Source: Plazaster borealis
Taxonomy: Eukaryota; Echinodermata; Asteroidea; Forcipulatida; Labidiasteridae
Direction: 5' to 3'
Length of the DNA stretch: 64,000 bases
NCBI GenBank assembly: GCA_021014325.1
Contig: CM037461.1
Location: forward strand, 22,677,376 to 22,741,375
This document shows, one piece after another, positions 44,801 through 53,274 of this stretch (position 1 is its first letter; the number at the start of each line of letters is the position of its first letter). The notes under the pieces were generated by a model that saw nothing but the letters and a program-made list of their open reading frames with translations, was not told where the DNA came from and did no database searches. A program made the position numbers and the translations under genes.

Positions 44801-47800
44801 ATATATAGATGTATGTTGCGCAATATATATTTCCGTCATTATTTATTTATATGTGAATTTCTAAATGGTCTTTTATATAGATTTTAACATGCATCTTGAA
44901 TCTATCTATTTTCAACTGCTGACTTTTTATTATTATATGAAACTAAAGCTTGCTATTGTTGTTGTCCATTTATAATTGGTTTTGAATACTGCTATCATTT
45001 TGATTATTTGTGCATTCATGCATTGCACTCTCATATTTACTGGTGTTCTTTTTCAAATATTCTTTTAAGTCTATGTCTATGTTTACTGTGATTACCTGAA
45101 TGTACTTAAAACTTAAATCCACTGCATCTATCTAGCTTGATTTTTAGATGGAATTTTGAAAGCGAGATAATAACTCTTTCAGTGCCAAGGTCGTACATGT
45201 ACGATCTATTTTATGTAATCTGAAAGCGCTGTTATCGTACATTTACGATCTATTTTATGTTTTCGTACTTCTATGACCCATAATATACATGTTATCACGA
45301 GAGAGCATTATCACTCTAACGGGAATCACTATTGACTTTGGGATGTACAAAGGCATTTACTTTTTCTTCAAAATTTTGAAAAACCTAAAAAAGCTGGGCA
45401 CTTCAGTTTAAAAACGCAAAAAACAAGCGGGCACTGATAGAGTTAAAGAGGTGGTCGGGTTGGTGTAGTGGTATCTTCCCTTGCCTTCCAGCTCCGGGAC
45501 CCCGGTTCGAATCACGCAGTTTCATGCCTAAATCTCGTACAATCTTTGTTGGCCCTGCATTCATTATGTGCTTTATCCGGGCACACAACGTAACGGTTAC
45601 GATACTTATAAATGCAAATGGATTCTAGTTTTGGACGGTGAATAACATTCGCCAACATTCTTCTTACTCAAGGGTTTTGAGGGAAACACCATGCTTGGTG
45701 TCGGCCATGTGGCCAGTACTAGTATTGGACTTCTGGACGCTGACATCAGAGCTGTAAGTATTGAAGTATATACCTTTGAGTTGCAATAGACTTTGAAAGT
45801 CTCCGGCATGTTCAAACTTCCGGGACCAAGTTGGTCCCAACCCAACCATATTGAGTTTTGTTTGTGCGCGATTCTGTTTCTTCAAATACTTTAGTTTAAC
45901 ATAGTTTATGGTTGTATAAATTATATACCGTATTGTTGGGAAAAGTAAAATTAAGCCTTGAAAAATATGAAAGTAAAAAGGTTTCAACAAATCAACAAAG
46001 AAAACCCGAGTATAAGACTTGGCCTCCGTTTCCGGTTACTTGTAAAATATTAAGAATTTTGCCCAACTGACGTTCATGTTATCATTTAACTTATATGATG
46101 GTTGCACAAATTGGGCCGTGATTGGCAAATGGGGTTTCTAAAAAATAAGCATTGACTTTTCCCCAAAATTTATGTGGTGCTCGATATGTGGCATAGTGGT
46201 TACACTTAGCTGATGTGGGCTGTCGACCCAAATCAACTGTCACCAGGGGCATGTTGCCACCTACCCCTGGGGCTGAAACAGGGTTAACCCCTTCACAGTG
46301 AGTCTGTAAGGATGTAGGCATGGGTATCATCAACTAGGAGACTGGCTGGTAGAGCAGAATGCACTACCTTCCCAACGTGTTACCCCCCTCCCCCTTCTAT
46401 GGTGTCTTAATTTTGTTCTGTGAATGTCAGGAGTTCTTAAGAGGTTTTTTTTTTTGGGGGGGGGTTTTGGAGAGGGGGGTAGCTCTGTACAAGAGATGAA
46501 GAGTGTGTTTAAAGGGACTGAACTCGTTTGGTAATTGTCAAAAACCAGTGTTCTCACTTGGTGTATCCCAACATATGCATAAAATAACAAGCCTGTGAAA
46601 ATTTGGGCTCAATTGGTCATCGAAGTTGCAAGAAAATGATGAAAGAAAGAACACCCTTGTTGTACAAATTTGTGTGCTTTCAGATAGGAATAAAAACTTC
46701 TTGCAAGAAGTTTTTATTATTTTTAGTGAGAAATAACCTCAAAAACTACGTTACTTCAGAGGGAGTCGTTTCTCACAATTTTTTATACTATCAACAGCTC
46801 TCCATTGCTCGTTACCAAGTAAGTTTTTATGCTAATAGATACTTTGAGTAATTACCAAACGTGTACAGTGCCTTTAAGTACGGGAATTTATTTATTTATT
46901 TATTTTTTTATATATTTTTTTTGAGGGGACACCACAAAGCCATTGATTCGGACATGGCTACATTGTTATTAATATTTTCTTGTTTGATGTTTTGATGACC
47001 GCAGGCAATGTACAGCAATGTGATCGTCACAGGAGGAAACACCTTATTGAATGGATTCATCGACCGTCTCCAAAGAGAACTTCAAAATAAAACACCCCAG
47101 GTAAAAAATGAAAGAAATATTGCTTATTCTGTTCCTACATAGTTAGGGGCGGTTGGTTCAGCATAGTGGTTTCTTTCCACGCATTCCACCTCTTGGGACC
47201 CCGGTTGGAATCCCACCGGGGGCACCTTGTGGATTGGGTTTTCAGTCCCTACCTGGACCCAATTTCATAGAGCTGTTTTAGCAGAAAATATTACCTAACA
47301 ATTTTCTGCTAAGCAGAAATGAGCAGGATACCAGTCACAAATTGCAAATGCGACTTGGTAGATTGGCGGGTAACCCTATTCTGGTCTGTATAATTTTGTT
47401 GTGCTTAGCTACTTTTTGTGCTAAGCAGCTCTATGAAATTGTGCCCTGATTGTGTGGGTTTTCCCCTGGAATAATTCTCTGGGTTTTTCTTCCCACATCT
47501 AAAACTGAAACTTCCTCCTTTTCAGAAAGTTGCTGACTGTCAATGTAAAAGTTCAACAATTAGAAATGCACATTTGGGTAAAAGAAATTGAGCATAACTG
47601 CTATCAGTTGTCATCACCGAGGTGATTGGGTTTATTTTTTATGATATTTGAAATAAAAAAGTTACATCCTCTTTTAAGGTGATCCCTCTGCTGCCGCTTC
47701 TCAGGTTGTATCGTAAACCTGGGTGTGATCCCTGGCTATACGGCAAGTTTCAGGTTGTATGGCTTGTAACTGGCACCCCAGAACAAAGATATTGACAAAA

Positions 47801-48365
47801 GAGGGAGATCGCTAGGGCTAGATAGCTCAGTTGGTAGAGCACTGGTGTGGCAGTAGATTCTCTCCCCCCATGATAGCGCCCTCTTTTGAATCAACCTCCT
47901 TGAGCCCATGTTAATTTTCCATATAGGGGGCAGAATCTCCGGGGGACAGATTTCCCTATGACACTGGCACCTTAATCCAGTAATCCAGAGGTCACAAGTT
48001 CAAGTCACGCTCTAGTCAATTTTCCTTTGTTCAACCCAAAATTATTTGTTTTTAAAACAGAACATGCGTCTGAAGATCATTGCACCCTCTGGGACCACAG
48101 AGAGACGGTTCAGCTCCTGGATAGGTGGCTCCATCCTGGCTTCTCTAGTAAGTTCAAGGTTCAAGGTTCAAAGTTCAAGAAATAAGGGCGAGATGACTGG
48201 TTTCTGTCTACTTGCCACTGACATTATTCATAATGTCGTCACAAATCAATCTCTTAATTTGTTTCCTGATTTATTCTTCTGCAGGGAACCTTCCAACAGA
48301 TGTGGATCTCGAGACAAGAGTACGAGGAGGCGGGAAAGAGTTGTGTAGAACGGAAATGTCCATGA
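35824..48365 (+). CDS. ACTL6A: Actin-like protein 6 (BAF53/ARP4), chromatin-remodelling subunit
   Basis: Thirteen coding exons: 35824-35848, 37452-37528, 38066-38243, 38773-38873, 39471-39568, 40577-40671, 41748-41854, 42711-42859, 43797-43911, 45673-45753, 47005-47100, 48061-48147, 48285-48365. They total 1290 nt, giving 429 aa, the length of human ACTL6A. The N-terminus [20 protein letters not shown] is nearly that of BAF53a. Other conserved blocks are [73 protein letters not shown] and [15 protein letters not shown]. It is a nuclear actin-related subunit of BAF (SWI/SNF), INO80 and TIP60/NuA4 complexes. The ATG has A at -3. An invertebrate single-copy gene would be co-orthologous to vertebrate ACTL6A and ACTL6B. 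Confidence 0.97.
36382..36716 (-). mobile_element. MITE family D, inverted full copy with TTAA ends
   Basis: TTAA 36382-36385 and 36713-36716 flank 327 bp with ends AGGAATGTTACAGAACTGG and ...AATTCTGTAATGTTCCT. It is the reverse of 29731-30097 and shows a 40-bp deletion relative to it. In ACTL6A intron 1. Confidence 0.88.
37452..37528 (+). CDS. ACTL6A: ACTL6A coding exon 2
   Basis: Residues 9-34, [12 protein letters not shown] and [11 protein letters not shown]: the first phosphate-binding loop region of the actin fold. Acceptor TTTTTTTCCAG. Confidence 0.95.
37670..38042 (+). mobile_element. MITE family C copy split by another MITE
   Basis: 'ctcaaaataaactatacta', then the inserted 37732-37952, then 'gagtagttaccagtctatga' and CCCTACCT plus TTAA (38039-38042). 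Confidence 0.7.
37732..37952. mobile_element. MITE with about 80-bp inverted termini
   Basis: TATATTTGGTTTTACCCG at the left and its inverse at the right continue into 'tgtgtaaagcactgta', 'gtactttcccgagtcctgtg' and their complements. The loop holds a tRNA-B-box-like 'ggtttgaatccca'. A half copy occurs at about 26790-26830. Confidence 0.85.
38066..38243 (+). CDS. ACTL6A: ACTL6A coding exon 3
   Basis: Residues 35-93, AEIPTALGS through a diverged acidic loop to NPLKDGM. This subdomain 2 loop is the least conserved part against human. Confidence 0.95.
38330..38480 (+). mobile_element. Type 2 SINE, 5' part
   Basis: 'gtcgtggccgagcggtctag', B box GGTTCGATACCC, 'gagcaaggcacttaaccata'. It stops at 'ggtagtgcattctgct', where a family B MITE fragment (38490-38700) follows. 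Confidence 0.8.
38490..38700 (+). mobile_element. MITE family B, right half
   Basis: 'tatgtccacgcaggaagaat' to 'ccaaacgtatacagacccct'. Confidence 0.75.
38773..38873 (+). CDS. ACTL6A: ACTL6A coding exon 4
   Basis: Residues 94-127, D-D-W-D-M-F through HPVLMSEPP. Acceptor CTTTCTAG, donor GTATGT, phase 0. Confidence 0.95.
39471..39568 (+). CDS. ACTL6A: ACTL6A coding exon 5
   Basis: Residues 128-159, [12 protein letters not shown] to [10 protein letters not shown]. Donor CTGC|GTATCC is weak but fixed by the phase of the next exon. Confidence 0.93.
39594..39958 (-). mobile_element. tRNA-Leu-like SINE type 2, reverse, near full length
   Basis: Inverse head 'accgctcggccacgac', inverse B box 'gggactcgaaccc', 'atggtaaagtatcttgcaca' and 'gtgaaccagaaacaccgggg', with an ATT microsatellite at the far end. 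Confidence 0.8.
40075..40400 (+). repeat. Dispersed repeat shared with 9790-10055 and 1320-1400
   Basis: See the entry at 9790. The extension 'accataggttcttttggttgg' and 'taagcagtttgcaacagcta' also matches 1330-1375. Confidence 0.72.
40470..40525 (-). repeat. Hammerhead-like repeat fragment
   Basis: On the minus strand: 'ttgaagacgagcagagtata' then 'ctgttcaaaatgtcaagacc'. Related to 25562-25695 and, more distantly, 29043-29080. Confidence 0.5.
40577..40671 (+). CDS. ACTL6A: ACTL6A coding exon 6
   Basis: Residues 160-191, F-A-N-I-R-S-T-G-L then [20 protein letters not shown], the second phosphate-binding loop. The acceptor is CTCCATCAG; a later CCACAG inside the exon would drop eight conserved residues. 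Confidence 0.94.
41320..41700. repeat. Dispersed repeat with A-rich start
   Basis: An 'aatacaaata' microsatellite followed by 'gcgagttttaagcaatgttt', 'gattgttccagaggtttgga' and 'gctgcaatcaaaacctttgg'. This looks like a known type of dispersed repeat in marine invertebrates (inference). A 196-codon antisense frame across it also overlaps exon 7 and is not a gene. Confidence 0.5.
41748..41854 (+). CDS. ACTL6A: ACTL6A coding exon 7
   Basis: Residues 192-227, [19 protein letters not shown] through VPPYVIASK. Phase 0 out. Confidence 0.95.
42240..42560 (-). repeat. Dispersed repeat shared with 5574-5890
   Basis: Contains several 'gcgtatcggc' blocks and 'gtttggccgaagcacgctg', in opposite orientation to the first copy. 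Confidence 0.65.
42711..42859 (+). CDS. ACTL6A: ACTL6A coding exon 8
   Basis: Residues 228-276, E-A-V-K-E-G-A-P-A through VTKSWHNYK and F-Q-V-T-T-L-Q-V. The donor uses GA|GTAAGT. Confidence 0.95.
42884..43326 (+). mobile_element. Type 2 SINE carrying an inserted family F MITE
   Basis: SINE head 42884-42963, family F 42964-43150, SINE remainder 43151-43326 ('gagcaagatactttaccata', 'agaacccagagcacttatcg'). The segment 'cagaagagtgtgg' is present on both sides of the insertion. Confidence 0.8.
43437..43650. repeat. AAT microsatellite and attached dispersed repeat
   Basis: (AAT)n about 24 bp, then 'acaagtacttttatagcgca' and 'gaggcatcagtgtgctgcac'. A similar arrangement starts near 40689. Confidence 0.6.
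43797..43911 (+). CDS. ACTL6A: ACTL6A coding exon 9
   Basis: Residues 277-315, [20 protein letters not shown] then [11 protein letters not shown]. Acceptor CTTTCAG, donor GTCTGT. Confidence 0.95.
44283..44605 (+). mobile_element. tRNA-Leu-like SINE, type 2 subfamily
   Basis: 'tgtcgtggccaagcggtctc', B box GGTTCGAATCC, 'gagcaagaaacttaaccata', 'gtgtaagacgctttgatac'. Anticodon-arm-like 'gagcttcaaactc' is kept, so the head still resembles a tRNA. Confidence 0.78.
45452..45612 (+). mobile_element. tRNA-derived SINE, type 3
   Basis: 'ggtcgggttggtgtagtggt' (A box) and B box GGTTCGAATC; ends near 'acaacgtaacggttacgat'. Confidence 0.72.
45673..45753 (+). CDS. ACTL6A: ACTL6A coding exon 10
   Basis: Residues 316-342, [16 protein letters not shown] to DADIRA, phase 0 on both sides. 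The acceptor ACTCAAG has a poor pyrimidine tract. Confidence 0.93.
46140..46385 (-). repeat. Type 2 SINE body, reverse
   Basis: 'cagcagaatgcactaccttc'-like end and inverse 'ggtagtgcattctgctctac', with 'cacggggcaacgtgcccctgg'-like blocks shared with 50760-50940 and 42060-42180. Confidence 0.55.
46509..46877 (+). mobile_element. MITE family A, full copy with TTAA ends
   Basis: TTAA 46509-46512 and 46874-46877 flank 361 bp; ends AGGGACTGAACTCGTTTGG and CCAAACGTGTACAGTGCCT. In ACTL6A intron 10, about 130 bp before exon 11. Confidence 0.87.
47005..47100 (+). CDS. ACTL6A: ACTL6A coding exon 11
   Basis: Residues 343-374, M-Y-S-N then [20 protein letters not shown], the adenosine-site GG motif of the actin fold. 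Confidence 0.95.
47147..47530 (+). mobile_element. Type 3 SINE carrying an inserted family F MITE
   Basis: SINE head to about 47255 ('gaccccggttggaatccca', 'gggttttcagtccctacctg'), family F 47256-47448, SINE remainder from 47449 ('gtgggttttcccctggaata', 'cccacatctaaaactgaaac'). Confidence 0.8.
47675..48047 (+). mobile_element. Type 1 SINE carrying a 116-bp insertion
   Basis: Pre-tRNA part 'gtgatccctggctatacggc' and A box TAGCTCAGTTGG, then an insertion at 47846-47961 flanked by CACTGG (47840-47845, 47962-47967), then the B-box part 'aggtcacaagttcaagtc' and tail. Confidence 0.8.
48061..48147 (+). CDS. ACTL6A: ACTL6A coding exon 12
   Basis: Residues 375-403, [19 protein letters not shown] then [10 protein letters not shown] type 1 SINE ends within about 15 bp of the acceptor. 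Confidence 0.95.
48285..48365 (+). CDS. ACTL6A: ACTL6A coding exon 13 with stop
   Basis: Residues 404-429 and [22 protein letters not shown] then C-V-E-R-K-C-P, matching the human C-terminus. Confidence 0.96.
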   Translation, partial: GTFQQMWISRQEYEEAGKSCVERKCP

Positions 48366-48479
48366 AATAACCTCAAGAACTTTCAGTCACAAATGTGTTT
48401 TATACGGAGCCCCTAAAGGGACATGTTGAAAAAAAGTCACGTGCCAAGAAGTAGTTGGAGTTCTCTAACTTAGAATCAT

Positions 48480-48625
48480 TTTTGTGCTAATGAAATCATT
48501 TTGTGGATGTGAAACAAAATATTTTATTTAGAGTGCACGAAATGATTTCGTGAGCATAAAATGATTTTGAGAGCTCGAATAATTCATTTCGAGTGCACAA
48601 AATGATTTTGAGCGCACAAAATAAA
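48480..48625 (+). promoter_or_regulatory. ACTL6A: ACTL6A 3' flank with repeated palindromic motif and candidate poly(A) signal
   Basis: Five or six imperfect copies of 'aaatgatttYgtg' or its inverse precede AATAAA at 48620-48625, about 255 bp after the stop. The poly(A) signal assignment is tentative. Confidence 0.35.
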
Positions 48626-48983
48626 GGACTCAAATTATTTCTTGGCACATGAATTTGTTTTCATCATATCTCTAGAGAAGTCGTAGTCATGGACCCCGTT
48701 TCAGGGAAACATTTTTTTTAAAAGAATGATCAAGATGAGTCTTATGGTACATGTAAGACCCCATTTTTGTTTAATATCATGGATTGTCGTGTAATATCAG
48801 GACGCAATAAGCAATTCATGTGCAAACTGTTTTGAGACAACTGAGTACATAGACTCCTCATAGAGTTATAGTCAATGTAGAAAATTTTAAATTCAGAATA
48901 GGAGTTGAAAACCCAAACTTGAGAGCATTGGCGTAATCAACAAGCCCCCCTCCCAACCCTTTCAGGACCCCTCTCCCTGTTAA

Positions 48984-49085
48984 TACCCCCTCCCCATTTA
49001 CCCCCCTCCCCATTTACCCCCTTCCCCATTTACCCCCCTCCCCGGTTACCCCCCTCCCCGGTTACCCCCCTCCCCGTTTTCCCCA
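48984..49085 (-). repeat. C-rich minisatellite, G-quadruplex-prone on the minus strand
   Basis: Seven or so units of CCCCTCCCCATTTACC or CCCCTCCCCGGTTACC, period 15-17 bp. The complementary strand has repeated GGGGAGGGG runs. Confidence 0.85.
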
Positions 49086-49833
49086 TGTGATATTGAAAAA
49101 CACCCAAATGAATGGTTCAAAACCTCAAAAGAACCCACCCTCCAAGAAAAAAAGAAAGTAATTAATGATATCTTTTATCAAATAATGAACCACAAGGGAA
49201 ACTAACTGGGTAAATTTAAAATGATTTGGGGTTGACCCAAAATTATTTATTTGTTCTATTAGACGCCACTGCTTGACACTAATTACATTAATATACAATA
49301 TTACGGCAATGCATCATTGTTTTAAAAAGTAGCCATTTTGTTGTCATTGAATGTGTTGTACAAAGTGTGCCTTGAAGGGCATGTCATCTTCTCTAAATGT
49401 CAACCGATCAGCCGTTTTCTTTGTTTTTGTTTTTCTCAGCTGTGCCATTGAAAACTGACAAACACACAATGAAGTCTTTTTGCAGTGCGCGGCAACCTTG
49501 TTTTCTGACAAACTGCGTTTACATGCCTGAAATCTATTTACTTTTCTCTTGTGATGGCATCTGTTATTCCGTAAAGGGCACCTATTTCCGGAAATAAAAT
49601 TTGCACTTGGAACATTTCAATGGGCCCAAAGGCGATGACTTGGGGCTGTCAGTAGTTTTGACCGCCTGAGGGCGTGTGTGAACAAAATGTACATGATGAG
49701 ACTTTTTGTCTCATTATTATTATAACCTCTCAATCAGCACAGGCAACGGCTGTGGTAGTTTCCTGCTGGAAAATTTGGCAGACTTTGATGATTTTCTCCC
49801 CGTTTGAATCTGAAGTCCTTCCGGGATGAGCCA

Positions 49834-50140
49834 TTTAAAGGGAGTTTATACTTTTGGTAAATTTCAAAGACCAGTATCCTCACTTGGTGTATCCCAACAT
49901 AAACATGAAACAACAAACCTGTGAAAGTTTAAGCTCAATCGGTCATTGCAATCATCAGAAAAAAGTGGGGAAAAACCTTAAGTGTTTTCACTGTTTTCAA
50001 ACATCGAGTTTTCGACTCATGAGATCAAAACTAATTGTTTTACTCATTTCTCAAAAACTACAGCACCTCAGCCAGTAATATTTCAAGGGAAGCTTTCTAT
50101 CATCATTATCTTTAAACCATGTAAGTTTAATGTAAATCTG
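49834..50140 (+). mobile_element. Diverged MITE related to families A and D
   Basis: 'ttaaagggagtttatact', 'tcctcacttggtgtatccca' and 'gaaagtttaagctcaatcgg' share the A/D core; the right end is not defined. Confidence 0.6.
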
Positions 50141-50640
50141 TGAGTATTTTTAATGATCTTTTCAGTCAATTTTGGCTCCCAGATTTTTCAGCTGATATTT
50201 TTTCAAAATCCATAGGTCGGAAATAGATAATTGAAGAAAGGTTATTCATGTTGGCAAAACAAGAACAATTCTTCAAATATTTACTTAGGCTGCGTTTTAG
50301 TTTTTTAAAAATGTTGACAGAAAATGTCATCTAGGATTTGAAAGGGTTTAACAAAACAATTAAAAACATCAAAATCACACAAACCCTTTGTTTTATAGTG
50401 ATTATGATGATATCTTTATTCTTTATTTCATATTTTGCCATGTCAAAAAAAACAAAAAAAACAAAAAAACGCCCTCCCTCCCTACTTCCCATCAAAAAAG
50501 GACGATCAACAATTCTTTATTTTTATGTGGCCTAATCTCACCTATCCTCTTCGGGCCGAGTGGCCCTGCACTCTCTCCAGTGTGCTCTAATTTCGATCAT
50601 CGGTTTGGTTTCATTCCAAGACTTCCATCCTAGCTTATGT

Positions 50641-50995
50641 GGCGTGTCGTGGCCGAGCGGTCTAGTTCATCGGACCCAAGCTCTGGTGTTGTCAGCAGGA
50701 GAGTGTGGGTTTCGAATCCTAGTCAGGCCCTTGATCAAGGCACTTAACCATAATTGCTTCGTAAAAAGTTGGGAAGGTAGTGCATTCTGCTCTACCAGCC
50801 AGCTAGGCTCCTAGTGGATGATACCCATGCCTACATCCTTACGGACTGTGAAGGAGGTAACCCTGTTTCAGCCCAAGGAGTAGGTGGCAACGTGCCCCTG
50901 GTGAAAGTTGATTTTGGTCGACAGCCCAAATCAGTTAAGTTTAGCACTCACCTTGAAGTGGCCGTCCGGCCTTGTTGATGTTGGGCGATATCTCA
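50641..50995 (+). mobile_element. tRNA-Leu-like SINE, type 2, with body
   Basis: 'gtcgtggccgagcggtctag', 'gagtgtgggtttcgaatcc', 'gcacttaaccataattgctt', then 'ccatgcctacatccttacgg' and 'ggtggcaacgtgcccctggt'. Confidence 0.78.
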
Positions 50996-51026
50996 TTAAA
51001 AAAAAAGCAAAACAATAAAGCTGTTT

Positions 51027-51149
51027 CCTGTCCTCCACAGTTTGCCTCCCTGTTGTTTCCTCAAGCCCCCAGGAACCCATGCATGTCATTGCTTTCCTGC
51101 AGTGGCAGTCTTCTTTCATCCTTAAAGCATGACCAATCCACTCCATCTT
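51027..51149 (-). pseudogene. Fragment of a LINE polyprotein C-terminus
   Basis: About 40 codons begin M-E-W-I-G-H-A-L-R-M and continue to C-R-K-A-M-T. This resembles the W-I-G-H-x-L-R-M block after the RT in RTE/CR1-like LINEs. No catalytic residues are left. Confidence 0.55.
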
Positions 51150-51169
51150 TAGTAGAACTAAGGTCAGTA

Positions 51170-51423
51170 GGGCCCAATTTTATAGAGCTGCTTAAGCACA
51201 GAAAGGACCGTATAGCTAAGCACTGTAAGCGCAACAAAATCTTGCTCCTTAGTAAGCATACCAGCTAAAATGCCATTCAATGTGTACTATCTGTAACTGG
51301 TATCCTGCTTATTTTTGCCATTCCACGTGTACTATCTGTAATTGGTATCCTGCTTATTTTTGCTTAGGAGAAAATAGTAAAGCAGTATTTTCTGCTCAAG
51401 CCGACTCTATGAAATTGGGCCCC
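51170..51423. mobile_element. Palindromic MITE family F with internal tandem duplication
   Basis: Inverted ends 'gggcccaattttatagagct' and 'gactctatgaaattgggccc'. A 47-bp internal piece ('gtgtactatctgtaactggt', 'atcctgcttatttttgccat') is duplicated. Confidence 0.83.
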
Positions 51424-51718
51424 GGCATTAACTACTATATAATAACAATTCTTGGTCAGAGTAAAAAATACTTCATAGTGCAACAGCTACCAAGACTGGC
51501 TCTGTGCTCTGTTTTACACCTGTTTTGCTTTGTCTTTGGTATTGTGTTATTTTACGTGCCAGTCAGCCACATAGAGTGAAACTTTGAACTTTGTGATGTA
51601 AATTATCATCTTCCTTTTTGTCGTATCTGATGATTTTTCAATTATTTCCTCATTTTAATTGATTTGAGAATTGGGTCGGGATGAAGATTTTGATTTTGGT
51701 TTTACATAAATTGGAGCT

Positions 51719-51810
51719 TGCCTCTTGACCCCGGCGCGGTTGGTGGTCTACTGGTTAAAACATCTGCTGTGGAATGTGGTGCATGCGAGTTTGAATCCCA
51801 CACAAGTATC
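51719..51810 (+). mobile_element. tRNA-derived SINE-like segment, type 5
   Basis: 'gcggttggtggtctactggt' and B-box-like 'gagtttgaatcccac'. Only one copy was seen. Confidence 0.5.
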
Positions 51811-51849
51811 CTAATGTTCCCAAAAAGACTTCCCTCTAAAAAAAAACAA

Positions 51850-52890
51850 GGCTCTTTGGGAAACTTAGGTTTGCAGGCTCAACAAACAAATCGAAGCTTG
51901 GTAATTCCAGTGCGCCGTCTCAAAAATACCCAGGGTTTTCCTTTGGGAAAAATGTGTAGGGATCTTTGCGAAACATAACCTGGTTCCGGGTCTTGTATAA
52001 GCTTACGCGTTTTACCTGGATCCCTCATATAAAAATATATATTAGCATAAAAACTGACTTGGTAACGAGCAACAGAGAGCTGTTGATAGTATAAAACATT
52101 GTGAGAAACGACTCCCTCTGAAGTAACGTAGTTTTTGAGAAAGAGGTAATTTCTCACTCAAATAATAAAAACTTATTGCAAGAAGTTTTTATTCCTATCT
52201 GATACCACACAAATTTGTACAACAAAAGTGTTTTTCTTTCATCATTTTCTTGCAACTTCGATGACCAATTGAGCCCAAATTTTCACAGGCTTGTTATTTT
52301 ATGCATATGTTGGGATACACCAAGTGAGAACACTGGTCTTTGACAATTACCAAGCGTGTTCAGTGCCTTTAATATGCATTGTTAATCTGTTCTTGTGTTA
52401 TTGAGAATATGATACAAAATAAACCAAACCAAACCAAACCAAAAAACATAGGTTTCCAGGCTCGGGAAAAAAACCCGGAAGCTTGGTAATTCCAGTGCGC
52501 CATTTCGAAAAATATCGAGGTTATCCTTTTGAGAAAACAAAATAGGGATCTTTGCGAAACAGGTTTTCGGGCTCGGGAAACCAAAATGTAAATGGATGCT
52601 TGGTAATTTCAGTGCACCATTTCGAAAAATACCCAGGGTTTTCCTTTGTGAAAATTAAAAGGATCTAGCGCTAAAGCAAACATGAGCTTGGTAATTCCAG
52701 TGCACCTTTTCGAAAATACCCATAATACAAAAATTAGAACAAAAAGGATCTTTGTGAAACATAGGTGTTCAGGCTCAGGAAGTCAAATGAAACCTAACTC
52801 CAGTGTGTACCGTTTCGAAAATACACAGGGTTTTGTTGTAAAAAAAAAATAACGTTCTTTGCGAAACACGCATTTTCAGGCTCGGGGAGG
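51850..52890. repeat. Tandem array of 110-130 bp units, interrupted
   Basis: Units contain 'gcttggtaattccagtgcgc', 'gggttttccttt' and 'gatctttgcgaaaca'. One unit precedes the family A insertion and four follow, starting near 52440, 52555, 52675 and 52755. Confidence 0.82.
52028..52372 (-). mobile_element. MITE family A, reverse, one end truncated
   Basis: 'gagaaacgactccctctgaa', 'gttgggatacaccaagtgag' and the end CCAAGCGTGTTCAGTGCCT plus TTAA (52369-52372). The other end lacks about 25 bp. Confidence 0.82.
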
Positions 52891-52911
52891 GGTGGGGGAC
52901 ACTGGAAGCTT

Positions 52912-53063
52912 TATAATGGGAGACTTTGGAACGCTAGGTGGCAGCAGACTTACCAGGTAAATTTCCATTGTTTACGTAGTTGTGAGCATGCGCACATTTA
53001 CCGAGAACAATGGATTTACCTGAAAAGTCTGCTGCCACCTAGCGTCCCAAAAGTCCCCCATTG
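52912..53063. mobile_element. Hairpin MITE with about 57-bp inverted arms
   Basis: 'acgctaggtggcagcagact' in the left arm and 'agtctgctgccacctagcgt' in the right; outer 'aatgggagactttgg' pairs with 'aaaagtcccccatt'. The loop contains 'gagcatgcgc'. It lies at the end of the preceding array, which continues beyond it ('gctgtttcgaaagtac'). Confidence 0.88.
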
Positions 53064-53274
53064 CAGTGTGCTGTTTCGAAAGTACAGAACCTGTTTCCAT
53101 TGAGTCCACACATCGTTGAAGTTATAGGCCAAGTACAAGTTCAACAGGTTCCTGTGAAACTATCTCGTCCCTCGATTGTCCCTTGATATGAACGATTTTG
53201 CGTCAATGTGGCGGTACAGTCAATGTTTTGAACGTTTTTAATTATTAATGAAGAGGCCATATACTTCGTTTTAT

